5,594 nt of DNA. It comes from Candidatus Rokuibacteriota bacterium (GTDB taxonomy: Bacteria; Methylomirabilota; Methylomirabilia; Rokubacteriales; CSP1-6). The stretch spans positions 1 to 5,594 of the forward strand of contig QHSM01000376.1 in assembly GCA_003221595.1 (NCBI GenBank), given 5' to 3'. Below, one piece after another: positions 1-5,179 of the stretch. The notes beneath the pieces are model-generated. The model saw only the letters and a list, made by a program, of their open reading frames with translations, was not told the DNA's origin and did not search any database. The stretch's first letter is position 1; every line of letters begins with the position of its first letter. The position numbers and the translations under genes are program-made.

Positions 1-778
1 AGAGGAGGTACGCTAGGAGGAACACGACCGTCTGCGGGTAGAGGCGCACGCGGCCCAACGTGCGCGTGAGCTGGCGGAAGCCGACGGCGAGGTAATGAGT
101 GCCCGGTCGAAGCCGCGCGGCGGGTTGACGGTTCCGGAGGCCGAACAGCGGTACGAGCGTGAAGACTGCCCACCAGGCGCCCGCTGACGCGAGGTTGATA
201 CGGACCGCGTGGCCGGCGCTCAGCCCGAGCGAAGCAGTCTGCGAGAACAGCGCGAGGTTCATGGCGAGGAGGAGCCCGCCGCCCAGATAACCGAGCGCCC
301 ATCCATACGATGACACCACGTTGCGACGGTCGGTGCTGGCGATGTCCGGTAAGAACGCGTTGTAGACGACCACCGAGGCGCCGAAGCTCAGATTGGCGAT
401 GAGGAAGAGGACGCCGCCCTGAAGGTACCGAGCGCCGTCGACGAAATAGAGCCCAAGCGTGGCGCCGGCGCCCAGGTAGGCGAAGAATCCGAGCAGCTGC
501 TTCTTTCGGTGCGAGTAGTCGGCGACGGCACCGAGGACAGGGAGGACCAGGACTTGGGCAAGCACCGAGAGGGAGATCACGTACGGGAAGAAGGAGCCGG
601 CGGGGATCTTGATTCCGAGGGGATGCACAAAGCCGGCGGCATCGGCAGCGGCCTTAGTGACGGTGGTCAGCCACGGTCCGAGGAAGACCGTCACGACCGT
701 GGTGGCGAAGGCCGAGTTCGCCCAATCGTAGAAGTACCAACTCACTTGCTCCGCGCGGCTGCTCTCAGGTGCTGTCAT
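1..778 (-). CDS. UMF1/Atg22-family MFS transporter (3' part outside the window)
   Basis: Minus-strand translation from an ATG at 776-778 stays open for 259 codons to the window edge, so only the N-terminal portion of a larger membrane transporter is present. The N-terminus carries WYFYDWANSAF (residues 14-24), a hallmark of the UMF1/Atg22 branch of the major facilitator superfamily. An MFS motif-A-like loop, GAVADYSHRKK, lies at 83-93, and YNAFLPDIA at 139-147 is also typical of the branch. Hydrophobic membrane segments alternate with short polar loops, roughly at 22-40, 62-88, 97-113, 120-140, 157-178 and 195-213. Yeast Atg22 exports amino acids from the vacuole, but substrates of bacterial members are mostly unknown, so none is assigned. 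The gene diverges from the ligase operon across 54 bp, which hints at shared regulation. I see no good Shine-Dalgarno sequence before the ATG. Family is confident; substrate is unknown. Confidence 0.9.
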   Translation of the reverse strand, partial: MTAPESSRAEQVSWYFYDWANSAFATTVVTVFLGPWLTTVTKAAADAAGFVHPLGIKIPAGSFFPYVISLSVLAQVLVLPVLGAVADYSHRKKQLLGFFAYLGAGATLGLYFVDGARYLQGGVLFLIANLSFGASVVVYNAFLPDIASTDRRNVVSSYGWALGYLGGGLLLAMNLALFSQTASLGLSAGHAVRINLASAGAWWAVFTLVPLFGLRNRQPAARLRPGTHYLAVGFRQLTRTLGRVRLYPQTVVFLLAYLL

Positions 779-795
779 GAACGCGCCGGGGGAGG

Positions 796-825
796 ATGAC
801 ACAGGCCGCCAGCGTACGCTACTAT
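796..825 (+). promoter_or_regulatory. Sigma70-like promoter of the ligase-SDR-PLP operon, probably leaderless
   Basis: ATGACA at 796-801 matches the -35 consensus TTGACA at five of six positions. TACTAT at 820-825 matches TATAAT at four of six, including the key first, second and last bases. The spacer is 18 bp. Counting from the -10 box, transcription should begin near 832, and the ligase ATG is at 833. No purine-rich ribosome binding site lies just before that ATG, which fits a leaderless transcript. Prediction from sequence only. Confidence 0.55.
811..820. promoter_or_regulatory. 10-bp perfect palindrome inside the promoter spacer (candidate operator)
   Basis: AGCGTACGCT is self-complementary and lies between the proposed -35 and -10 boxes, its last base overlapping the first base of the -10. 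A dimeric regulator bound here would block RNA polymerase. A 10-bp palindrome is expected several times by chance in a window this size, so only its location makes it notable. Confidence 0.25.
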
Positions 826-832
826 CCGCGCC

Positions 833-2206
833 ATGCCGGGCCGACTCGGTCGCAAGCAGCTCGAGCAGCTCATCCAGAAGGACGACGTCGACACCGTGCT
901 GACCGTGTTCCCCGACACTTTCGGCCGGCTGATGGGCAAGCGCGTCGTCGGAAGCTACTTCCTCGATCACGTCGTGGACGACGGCGCCCACGCCTGCATC
1001 TACCTCTTCACCGTCGACATGGAGATGGAGCCGCTGCCGGGATTCAAGCTCACCTCGTGGGAACGCGGGTACGGGGACATGAAGCTGGTCCCCGATCTGG
1101 CGACGCTGCGGCTCATTCCGTGGCTGCCGAAGACCGCGCTGGTCTTCTGCGATGTCCATACCGAGGAGGGCGAGCCGATCGAGGAGGCGCCGCGGTGGAT
1201 CCTCAAGCGGCAGATCGAGCGCGCGGCGTCGCTGGGCTACGTCGTCAAGACCGCCGCCGAGCTCGAGCTCTACTGCTTCAAGGAGTCGTTCGAGGAGGCG
1301 CGCCGCAAGCGACACCACGACCTGACGCCGGTGTCGGGCTACCTCGAGGACTACCACATCTTGCAGACCTCGAAGGAGGAGCCGCTCATCCGCGCGATCC
1401 GCAACGGCATGGAGGGCGCGGACGTCCCGGTCGAGACCTCGAAGGGGGAGTGGGGGCGCGGCCAGGAGGAGATCAACCTCCGCTACGCCGAAGCGCTCGA
1501 GATGGCGGACCGGACCGCGCTCTACAAGCACGGCGCGAAGGAGATCGCGTACCAGCACGGGTCGGCCATCACGTTCATGGCCAAGTACGACATGGCCGCG
1601 GCCGGCTCGTCGTTCCACCTGCACTCGTCGCTCTGGGACAAGACGGGCCGCAAGCCCCTGTTCGCCACCGGCGGCAAGGGATCCCGGACCGCGAGCACGA
1701 CGCTGTTCGGACAGTGGCTGGCCGGCCAGCTCGCGATGGCGCGCGAGCTCGCGTACTTCTACGCGCCGGGCGTGAACTCCTACAAGCGCTATCAGTCCGG
1801 ATCGTTCGCGCCCACGCGCATCGTGGCGGGGTGGGACAACCGGACGTGCGGCTTCCGGCTGTGCGGTGAAGGGGGCGGCTTCCGCGTCGAGAACCGCATT
1901 CCCGGCGCCGACGCCAATCCCTATCTCGCCTTCGCCGCGACGATCGCCGCCGGGCTCCACGGCGTCGCGGGCCGGCTGAAGGCGCCGAAGCTCTACGAGG
2001 GCAACGCGTACGCGGATGCGACGCTTCCCCAGGTGCCCAAGACCCTCCGCGAGGCGATCGCCGAGCTCGAGCGCTCGAAGGTGGCGCGGGCGGCGTTCGG
2101 CGACCGGGTGGTCGAGCACTACCTGCACACCGCGCGCCTCGAGCAAGGGGCCTTCGACCAGGTCGTCACCGACTGGGAGCTGGCGCGCAACTTCGAGAGG
2201 ATCTGA
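833..2206 (+). CDS. Glutamine-synthetase-fold ligase, probably a gamma-glutamyl-amine ligase rather than GlnA
   Basis: This 457-residue protein has the two-domain layout of type I glutamine synthetases: an N-terminal beta-grasp part (about 10-110) and a C-terminal ATP-grasp-like catalytic domain (about 115-450). Visible signatures are the metal ligands in ELELY (E143, E145), GEWGRGQEEIN (E206, E213), the HLH motif (H262, H264), NSYKR (R319), DNR (R337), RVENR (E353, R355) and NPYLAFAA (362-369). The family activates glutamate with ATP and couples it to an amine. Two ammonium-site features of true GlnA are missing: the FDGSS loop with Asp50 is not recognisable, and the flap Glu327 position is Phe325 (SGSFAP). 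This resembles GS-like enzymes such as PuuA and IpuC, which use organic amines. The start is firm: an in-frame stop lies at 797-799 and no other start codon intervenes. The stop overlaps the SDR start by one base. The amine substrate is unknown. Confidence 0.92.
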   Translation: MPGRLGRKQLEQLIQKDDVDTVLTVFPDTFGRLMGKRVVGSYFLDHVVDDGAHACIYLFTVDMEMEPLPGFKLTSWERGYGDMKLVPDLATLRLIPWLPKTALVFCDVHTEEGEPIEEAPRWILKRQIERAASLGYVVKTAAELELYCFKESFEEARRKRHHDLTPVSGYLEDYHILQTSKEEPLIRAIRNGMEGADVPVETSKGEWGRGQEEINLRYAEALEMADRTALYKHGAKEIAYQHGSAITFMAKYDMAAAGSSFHLHSSLWDKTGRKPLFATGGKGSRTASTTLFGQWLAGQLAMARELAYFYAPGVNSYKRYQSGSFAPTRIVAGWDNRTCGFRLCGEGGGFRVENRIPGADANPYLAFAATIAAGLHGVAGRLKAPKLYEGNAYADATLPQVPKTLREAIAELERSKVARAAFGDRVVEHYLHTARLEQGAFDQVVTDWELARNFERI

Positions 2207-2970
2207 TGAGCGGACGCCTGGCCGGAAAGGTCGCGCTGATCACCGGCGGCGGCATGGGCATGGGGCGCGAGACGGCGGTGCTCTTCGCCGAGGAAGGGGC
2301 GCGCGTCGTGGTGGCCGACATCGACGCGGCCGCGGCGAAGGAGACGGCCGCGCGGATCGGCAAGGCCGGCGGCGAGGCCCTCGCCGTCGTCGGCGACGTC
2401 GCGCTCGAGGCCGACGTGCAGCGCATGGTCGAGGAGGGCGCCCGGCGCTTCGGTGCGCTGCACGTGCTCCACAACAACGCCGGCGTGCTGTGGAAGGACC
2501 GCGACCGCTCGGTGCTCGAGACCGACGAGCGCTGGTGGGACCGCGTGATGGCGATCAATCTCAAGTCGGTGTTCTGGGTGACCAAGCACGGCATCCCGCA
2601 CCTGCGGCGCGCCGGCGGCGGCTCCATCATCAACATGGGCTCGGTCTCGGCGCTCGCCGGCTTCACGCGGGCCCAGGATGCCTACACCGCGGCGAAGGGC
2701 GCGCTCATCTCGCTGACCAAGTCGCTGGCGATCCAGTTCGCCCGCGACCAGATCCGCTGCAACGTGATCCATCCGGGCATTGTCGACACGCCGCTGCAGG
2801 CGCCGTATCTCACCGAGGCGATCCGCAAGGAGTTCGAGACCGGCATTCCGCTCGGCCGGATCGCCCAGCCGCGCGAGATCGCCTACGTCGCGCTGTTCCT
2901 CGCCAGCGACGAATCCTCGTTCATGACCGGCGCGGAGCTGGTGGTGGACGGCGGCTTTACCGCCGGATGA
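2206..2970 (+). CDS. Classical short-chain dehydrogenase/reductase (SDR)
   Basis: This 254-residue protein has the full length and motif order of a classical SDR, a soluble NAD(P)-dependent alcohol/ketone oxidoreductase. The cofactor loop TGGGMGMG is at 13-20. Asp38 after the second strand (VVVADID) favours NAD(H) over NADP(H). D64, NNAG (90-93) and N118 follow. The catalytic set is Ser146, Tyr160 and Lys164 in YTAAK, with the PG motif at 190-191 and the C-terminal VDGGF. The set is complete, so the enzyme should be active. Its ATG shares one base with the ligase stop (TGATG), and GAGAGG at 2195-2200 sits five bases upstream as a ribosome binding site. SDR substrates cannot be read from these motifs; generic annotations such as 3-oxoacyl-ACP reductase would be overreach. 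Context suggests it oxidises or reduces an intermediate handled by the flanking ligase and PLP enzyme. Confidence 0.95.
   Translation: MSGRLAGKVALITGGGMGMGRETAVLFAEEGARVVVADIDAAAAKETAARIGKAGGEALAVVGDVALEADVQRMVEEGARRFGALHVLHNNAGVLWKDRDRSVLETDERWWDRVMAINLKSVFWVTKHGIPHLRRAGGGSIINMGSVSALAGFTRAQDAYTAAKGALISLTKSLAIQFARDQIRCNVIHPGIVDTPLQAPYLTEAIRKEFETGIPLGRIAQPREIAYVALFLASDESSFMTGAELVVDGGFTAG
2949..2965 (+). other. Small mRNA hairpin directly before the PLP-enzyme start codon
   Basis: CGGCGG at 2949-2954 can pair with CCGCCG at 2960-2965 around a CTTTA loop, ending one base before the ATG at 2967. No ribosome binding site is evident there. A ribosome finishing the SDR gene would melt the hairpin, which would enforce coupling. 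The bases also encode the conserved SDR C-terminus (DGGF), so the pairing may be incidental. Confidence 0.3.
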
Positions 2971-4094
2971 ACGAGCGGCGGATCGAGACGGTCGCCGTCC
3001 ACGCCGGAACGCGCGTCGATCCCGGGACCGGCGCCGTCACCCCCGCCATCCATCCGTCGACGACCTTCGAGCGCGACGCCGATGGCTCGTATCCGCGCGG
3101 GTTCCTGTACGCGCGTAACAGCAATCCGAACCGCGCCGCGCTCGAGGAATGCCTGGCCGCCCTCGAGGGCGGTGAGGACGCCGCGGCCTTCGCGTCGGCG
3201 TCGGCCGCCACCGCCGCGATCCTGCTCGCGCTCGAGCCCGGGAACCACGTCGTCGCGCCGATGGACGCCTATCACGGGACCTCGCGCCTCCTGCGCGAGA
3301 CGTTCGCCCGGTGGAAGCTCGACACCACGTTCGTCGACATGACCGACGCGGCGGCCGCGCGGGCGGCCATCCGGACGAACACGCGGCTCGTCTGGGTGGA
3401 GACGCCGTCGAACCCGCTGTGGAAGGTGACCGACATCGCGGCGATCGGCGAGATCGCCCGGCGCGCCGGCGCGCTCTACGTGTGCGACAACACCACGGCC
3501 ACGCCGGTGCTCCAGGCGCCCCTCGAGCTCGGCGCCGACCTCGTGCTGCACGCGACGACGAAGTACCTGGGCGGCCACGGCGACGTGCTCGGCGGGGCCG
3601 TCGTGACCCGGACTCGCGACGCGGTCTTCGAGCGTATCCGTGCGATCCAGGCCTCGGGCGGCGCCGTGCCGTCGCCGTTCGACTGCTGGCTCGTTCGCCG
3701 CGGCATCCGCACGCTGCCGTACCGGGTGCGCGCCCACTCGGACAACGCGCTGCGGGTCGCCACGTTCCTGCACGGCCACCCACGCCTCGAGGCGGTCCAT
3801 TACCCCGGGCTCCCGACGCATCCGGCCCACGACGTCGCGCGCCGTCAAATGGCGGCGTTCGGCGGGATGCTCTCGGTGCAGGTGCGCGGCGACGCGGCGC
3901 GCGCGATGGAAGTCGCGGCAAAGCTGCGCGTCTTCACGCGGGCGACGAGCTTCGGGGGGACCGAGAGCCTCGTCGAGCATCGCGCTTCGATCGAGGGCCC
4001 GGGCACCCGCACTCCGGAGAATCTCCTGCGGCTGTCGATCGGCCTCGAGCATCCGGACGACCTGATCGACGACCTCGACCAGGCGCTGGCCTGA
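2967..4094 (+). CDS. PLP-dependent enzyme of the cystathionine gamma-synthase/gamma-lyase fold (Cys/Met metabolism family)
   Basis: This 375-residue fold-type I PLP enzyme is close to the usual family length. YARNSNPN (48-55) supplies the Tyr and Arg that contact the cofactor phosphate of the neighbouring subunit. Tyr102 in AYHGT aligns with the catalytic tyrosine. ETPSNP is at 145-150, Asp174 (CDNT) holds the pyridine nitrogen, and Lys199 in TTKYLGGHGD forms the Schiff base. SFGGTESL (328-335) and LLRLSIGLE with Arg355 form the substrate-carboxylate end. The family carries out beta/gamma elimination or replacement on Cys, Met, homocysteine and homoserine derivatives. The segment after SFGGTESL (VEHRASIEGP) departs from the usual HPA-MTH stretch of cystathionine enzymes, so the precise reaction is open. 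The ATG overlaps the SDR stop as ATGA. The frame is open upstream to 2016, but that extension is an arginine-rich out-of-frame reading of the SDR gene. No housekeeping gene name is assigned. Confidence 0.93.
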   Translation: MNERRIETVAVHAGTRVDPGTGAVTPAIHPSTTFERDADGSYPRGFLYARNSNPNRAALEECLAALEGGEDAAAFASASAATAAILLALEPGNHVVAPMDAYHGTSRLLRETFARWKLDTTFVDMTDAAAARAAIRTNTRLVWVETPSNPLWKVTDIAAIGEIARRAGALYVCDNTTATPVLQAPLELGADLVLHATTKYLGGHGDVLGGAVVTRTRDAVFERIRAIQASGGAVPSPFDCWLVRRGIRTLPYRVRAHSDNALRVATFLHGHPRLEAVHYPGLPTHPAHDVARRQMAAFGGMLSVQVRGDAARAMEVAAKLRVFTRATSFGGTESLVEHRASIEGPGTRTPENLLRLSIGLEHPDDLIDDLDQALA

Positions 4095-4125
4095 GGGCCG
4101 GCGCTTACGACCGCTCGGGCGGTCG
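4081..4125. terminator. Tandem hairpins at a convergent gene junction, candidate bidirectional terminator without a U-tract
   Basis: Hairpin 1 pairs GCGCTGGCC (4083-4091) with GGCCGGCGC (4096-4104). It has nine pairs including one U-G, and can extend by two at the base with 4081-4082 and 4105-4106. Its four-base loop TGAG (4092-4095) contains the PLP-enzyme stop codon. Hairpin 2 pairs CGACCGC (4108-4114) with GCGGTCG (4119-4125) around a TCGG loop and lies in the last codons of the Nudix gene. The two genes converge with only ten bases between them. Only two U residues follow hairpin 1, so this would be an atypical intrinsic terminator or a 3'-end stabilising structure. Confidence 0.45.
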
Positions 4126-4647
4126 GGCGGCGTACTGCAGCAGCGTCATCTTCGAGATCGACTCGGTGATCTCGCCGTCGAGGGCCATGCGCACCGCTTC
4201 CGCGAGCGGGACGACCCGGCGCTCGATGAACTCGTCGTCGTCGGCGGGGAGGGGGTCGGGCGTCAGCCCGTACGCCGCGTAGCAGTACGCGACCTCGTCG
4301 AGATAGGCGTTGGACGGGTAGAAGCGCGTCAAGAAGGCGAAGCGCTCGGCGCGGTAGCCGCCCTCCTCGCGCAGCTCGCGCTGGGCCGCGGTCGCCGGGT
4401 CCTCGCCGGCCTGCGCGCCGCCTCCCGGTAGCTCCCACGAGACCGTGCCCTGCAGGTGTCGGTATTGCGCGATCAGCAGCACCCGGGCGGCGTCGACGAA
4501 GGCAAGCACGCCGACCGTGACGCCCACCGCGAGAACCGGATAGACGACCTCCTGGCCGTCCGGCAGGCGCCACGCATCCTCGCGCAGCGTCAGCTTGCCG
4601 CGCGCGTAACGGGCAGACGACGACAGGCGGGTCCAGGCTGCGTTCAC
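4105..4647 (-). CDS. Nudix hydrolase, ADP-ribose pyrophosphatase-like
   Basis: The 180-residue product contains a complete Nudix box at 76-98 fitting Gx5Ex7REUxEExGU: G76, E82 and the core RELREEGGY at 90-98, with R90, E91, E94 and E95 for magnesium-dependent pyrophosphate cleavage. The final position is Tyr rather than an aliphatic residue. QYR at 61-63, WELPGG at 71-76 and FYPSNAYLDE at 109-118 resemble ADP-ribose pyrophosphatases, which split ADP-ribose to AMP and ribose 5-phosphate. ADP-ribose or another nucleoside diphosphate sugar is therefore the likely substrate, though Nudix specificity is easily misjudged. The start is GTG at 4645-4647; no ATG or GTG lies in frame in the 30 bases upstream. 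AGGGG sits only two bases from the GTG, a poor ribosome binding site. The gene converges on the PLP gene and diverges from the next, so it is probably monocistronic. Confidence 0.9.
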   Translation of the reverse strand: MNAAWTRLSSSARYARGKLTLREDAWRLPDGQEVVYPVLAVGVTVGVLAFVDAARVLLIAQYRHLQGTVSWELPGGGAQAGEDPATAAQRELREEGGYRAERFAFLTRFYPSNAYLDEVAYCYAAYGLTPDPLPADDDEFIERRVVPLAEAVRMALDGEITESISKMTLLQYAARPPERS

Positions 4648-4674
4648 GGCCCCTATGATATCGTAGGAGACGCG
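4648..4674. promoter_or_regulatory. Divergent spacer with overlapping, near-symmetric -10 elements (candidate bidirectional promoter)
   Basis: The 12-bp stretch TATGATATCGTA (4654-4665) is an AT-rich island and a palindrome apart from one mismatched pair. Rightward it reads TATGAT (4654-4659, five of six to TATAAT). Leftward it reads TACGAT (4665-4660, four of six). Predicted starts are near 4666 rightward and 4653 leftward, giving leaders of about nine and six bases. No convincing -35 was seen on either strand. AGGAGA at 4665-4670 is the ribosome binding site of the rightward gene. Confidence 0.45.
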
Positions 4675-4905
4675 ATGGCCCGGGAACGCCAGATCGACGC
4701 GCTCCTCAAGAAGCTCTTGCAGACGGTCGAAGTGTCCCTGGCCGCCGCCGATGCGGCGCGTGACGCGGTCCAGGAGATTCTCAGGCGCGGCGCCGATACC
4801 GGAATCTTCTTCGCCGGCAGCAAGAAGGGCGTCACCATCTCGTCGGAGCTGACCACCCAGGACAAGGAGTTTCTCCGGGCGGTGTCGATCAAGCCCGATC
4901 GCTGA
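4675..4905 (+). CDS. Unrecognised 76-residue protein, helical N-terminal half
   Basis: I do not recognise this family. The ATG at 4675 is chosen because AGGAGA ends four bases upstream; the frame stays open to 4456, but that part is antisense to the Nudix gene. The first 38 residues look like one or two amphipathic, charged helices (ARERQIDALLKKLLQTVEV, then an Ala/Asp/Arg-rich stretch ending EILRRG). A more extended part follows (TGIFFAGSKKGVTISSEL), then a polar tail ending SIKPDR. There are no cysteines, signal peptide or membrane segment, so it should be cytosolic, perhaps oligomeric or partner-binding. Five bases separate its stop from the YHS-like gene, so the two are probably co-transcribed. 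Clean coding character, a good ribosome binding site and tight packing support a real gene. No function is proposed. Confidence 0.75.
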   Translation: MARERQIDALLKKLLQTVEVSLAAADAARDAVQEILRRGADTGIFFAGSKKGVTISSELTTQDKEFLRAVSIKPDR

Positions 4906-4910
4906 GTCTC

Positions 4911-5147
4911 ATGCGGCTGCTGCCGTTTCTCATCTTCGCGGTCGTCGCGGTCATGATCCTGCTCCCCACCCTGCGTCGGCTTCGCCTGCCCGCGCGGCCC
5001 CTGCCGACCACCGTCGGTGACGAGCTCGTCAAGGACCCGGTGTGCCAGACGTACATCGTGAAATCGCGTGCGGTCCGCCGCACGACCGCCGACGGCGTGC
5101 GCTACTTCTGCAGCGAGCAGTGCGCCCGCCTCGACATGGGCCGCTGA
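4911..5147 (+). CDS. Membrane-anchored YHS-like small cysteine protein
   Basis: This 78-residue protein begins with a hydrophobic helix (LLPFLIFAVVAVMILLPTL, residues 3-21) followed by an Arg/Pro-rich stretch, so it is probably anchored in the inner membrane by a single N-terminal segment; basic residues just after the helix favour a cytoplasmic C-terminal domain. The rest, from about 38, resembles a YHS/TRASH-type metal-binding unit: DPVC (C45), then a strand pair, then YFCSEQC (C67, C71). YHS-like domains occur in heavy-metal ATPases and related proteins and can bind metal through such cysteines; binding here is inferred. The domain is short and stops right after the CxxxC segment. The ATG lies five bases after the preceding stop with no strong ribosome binding site, suggesting translational coupling. 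The partner or substrate is unknown. Confidence 0.75.
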   Translation: MRLLPFLIFAVVAVMILLPTLRRLRLPARPLPTTVGDELVKDPVCQTYIVKSRAVRRTTADGVRYFCSEQCARLDMGR

Positions 5148-5150
5148 TCC

Positions 5151-5179
5151 TCCCCGCGTGAGATCTCACCGCTCGGGGA
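5151..5179. repeat. Nested inverted repeat: 12-bp palindrome flanked by a 6-bp outer stem
   Basis: GTGAGATCTCAC (5158-5169) is a perfect palindrome. It is bracketed by TCCCCG (5151-5156) and its reverse complement CGGGGA (5174-5179), with one and four bases between the outer and inner arms. As RNA it could fold into a hairpin with an asymmetric internal loop; as DNA it could bind a dimeric regulator. No U-tract follows. It begins four bases after the YHS-like gene and overlaps the earliest candidate start of the methyltransferase. Confidence 0.45.

Noticed and set aside
509..799. A 96-codon plus-strand frame opposite the transporter.
   Set aside because: It is a Gly/Glu/Arg-rich shadow of the transporter coding region, which carries clear UMF1 motifs on the other strand.
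796..1869. A 357-codon open frame starting at an ATG right after GGAGG.
   Set aside because: Its translation is Arg/Gly/Ala-rich with no family motif and runs out of frame through the clearly real GS-like gene. The GGAGG abuts the ATG with no spacing.
833..2206. Naming the ligase glnA.
   Set aside because: The ammonium-site residues of true GlnA are not present, so the housekeeping name would be misleading.
2119..2772. Long minus-strand open frames under the SDR gene.
   Set aside because: They are antisense shadows typical of GC-rich coding DNA, with low-complexity Arg/Ala/His-rich translations and no domain.
2016..2966. In-frame upstream extension of the PLP enzyme, which would give a 692-residue fusion.
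   Set aside because: The extension is an arginine-rich out-of-frame reading of the ligase end and the SDR gene. The PLP family begins normally at 2967, where ATGA overlaps the SDR stop.
2883..4052. A 389-codon minus-strand open frame under the PLP gene, plus an overlapping 294-codon one at 3037-3921.
   Set aside because: The opposite strand encodes a complete PLP enzyme with all catalytic residues. The antisense translations are Arg-rich with no recognisable motif.
4456..4674. An earlier start for the 76-residue protein, giving 149 residues.
   Set aside because: The extra 73 codons are antisense to the Nudix gene, whose Nudix box is intact, and the well-placed AGGAGA supports the ATG at 4675.
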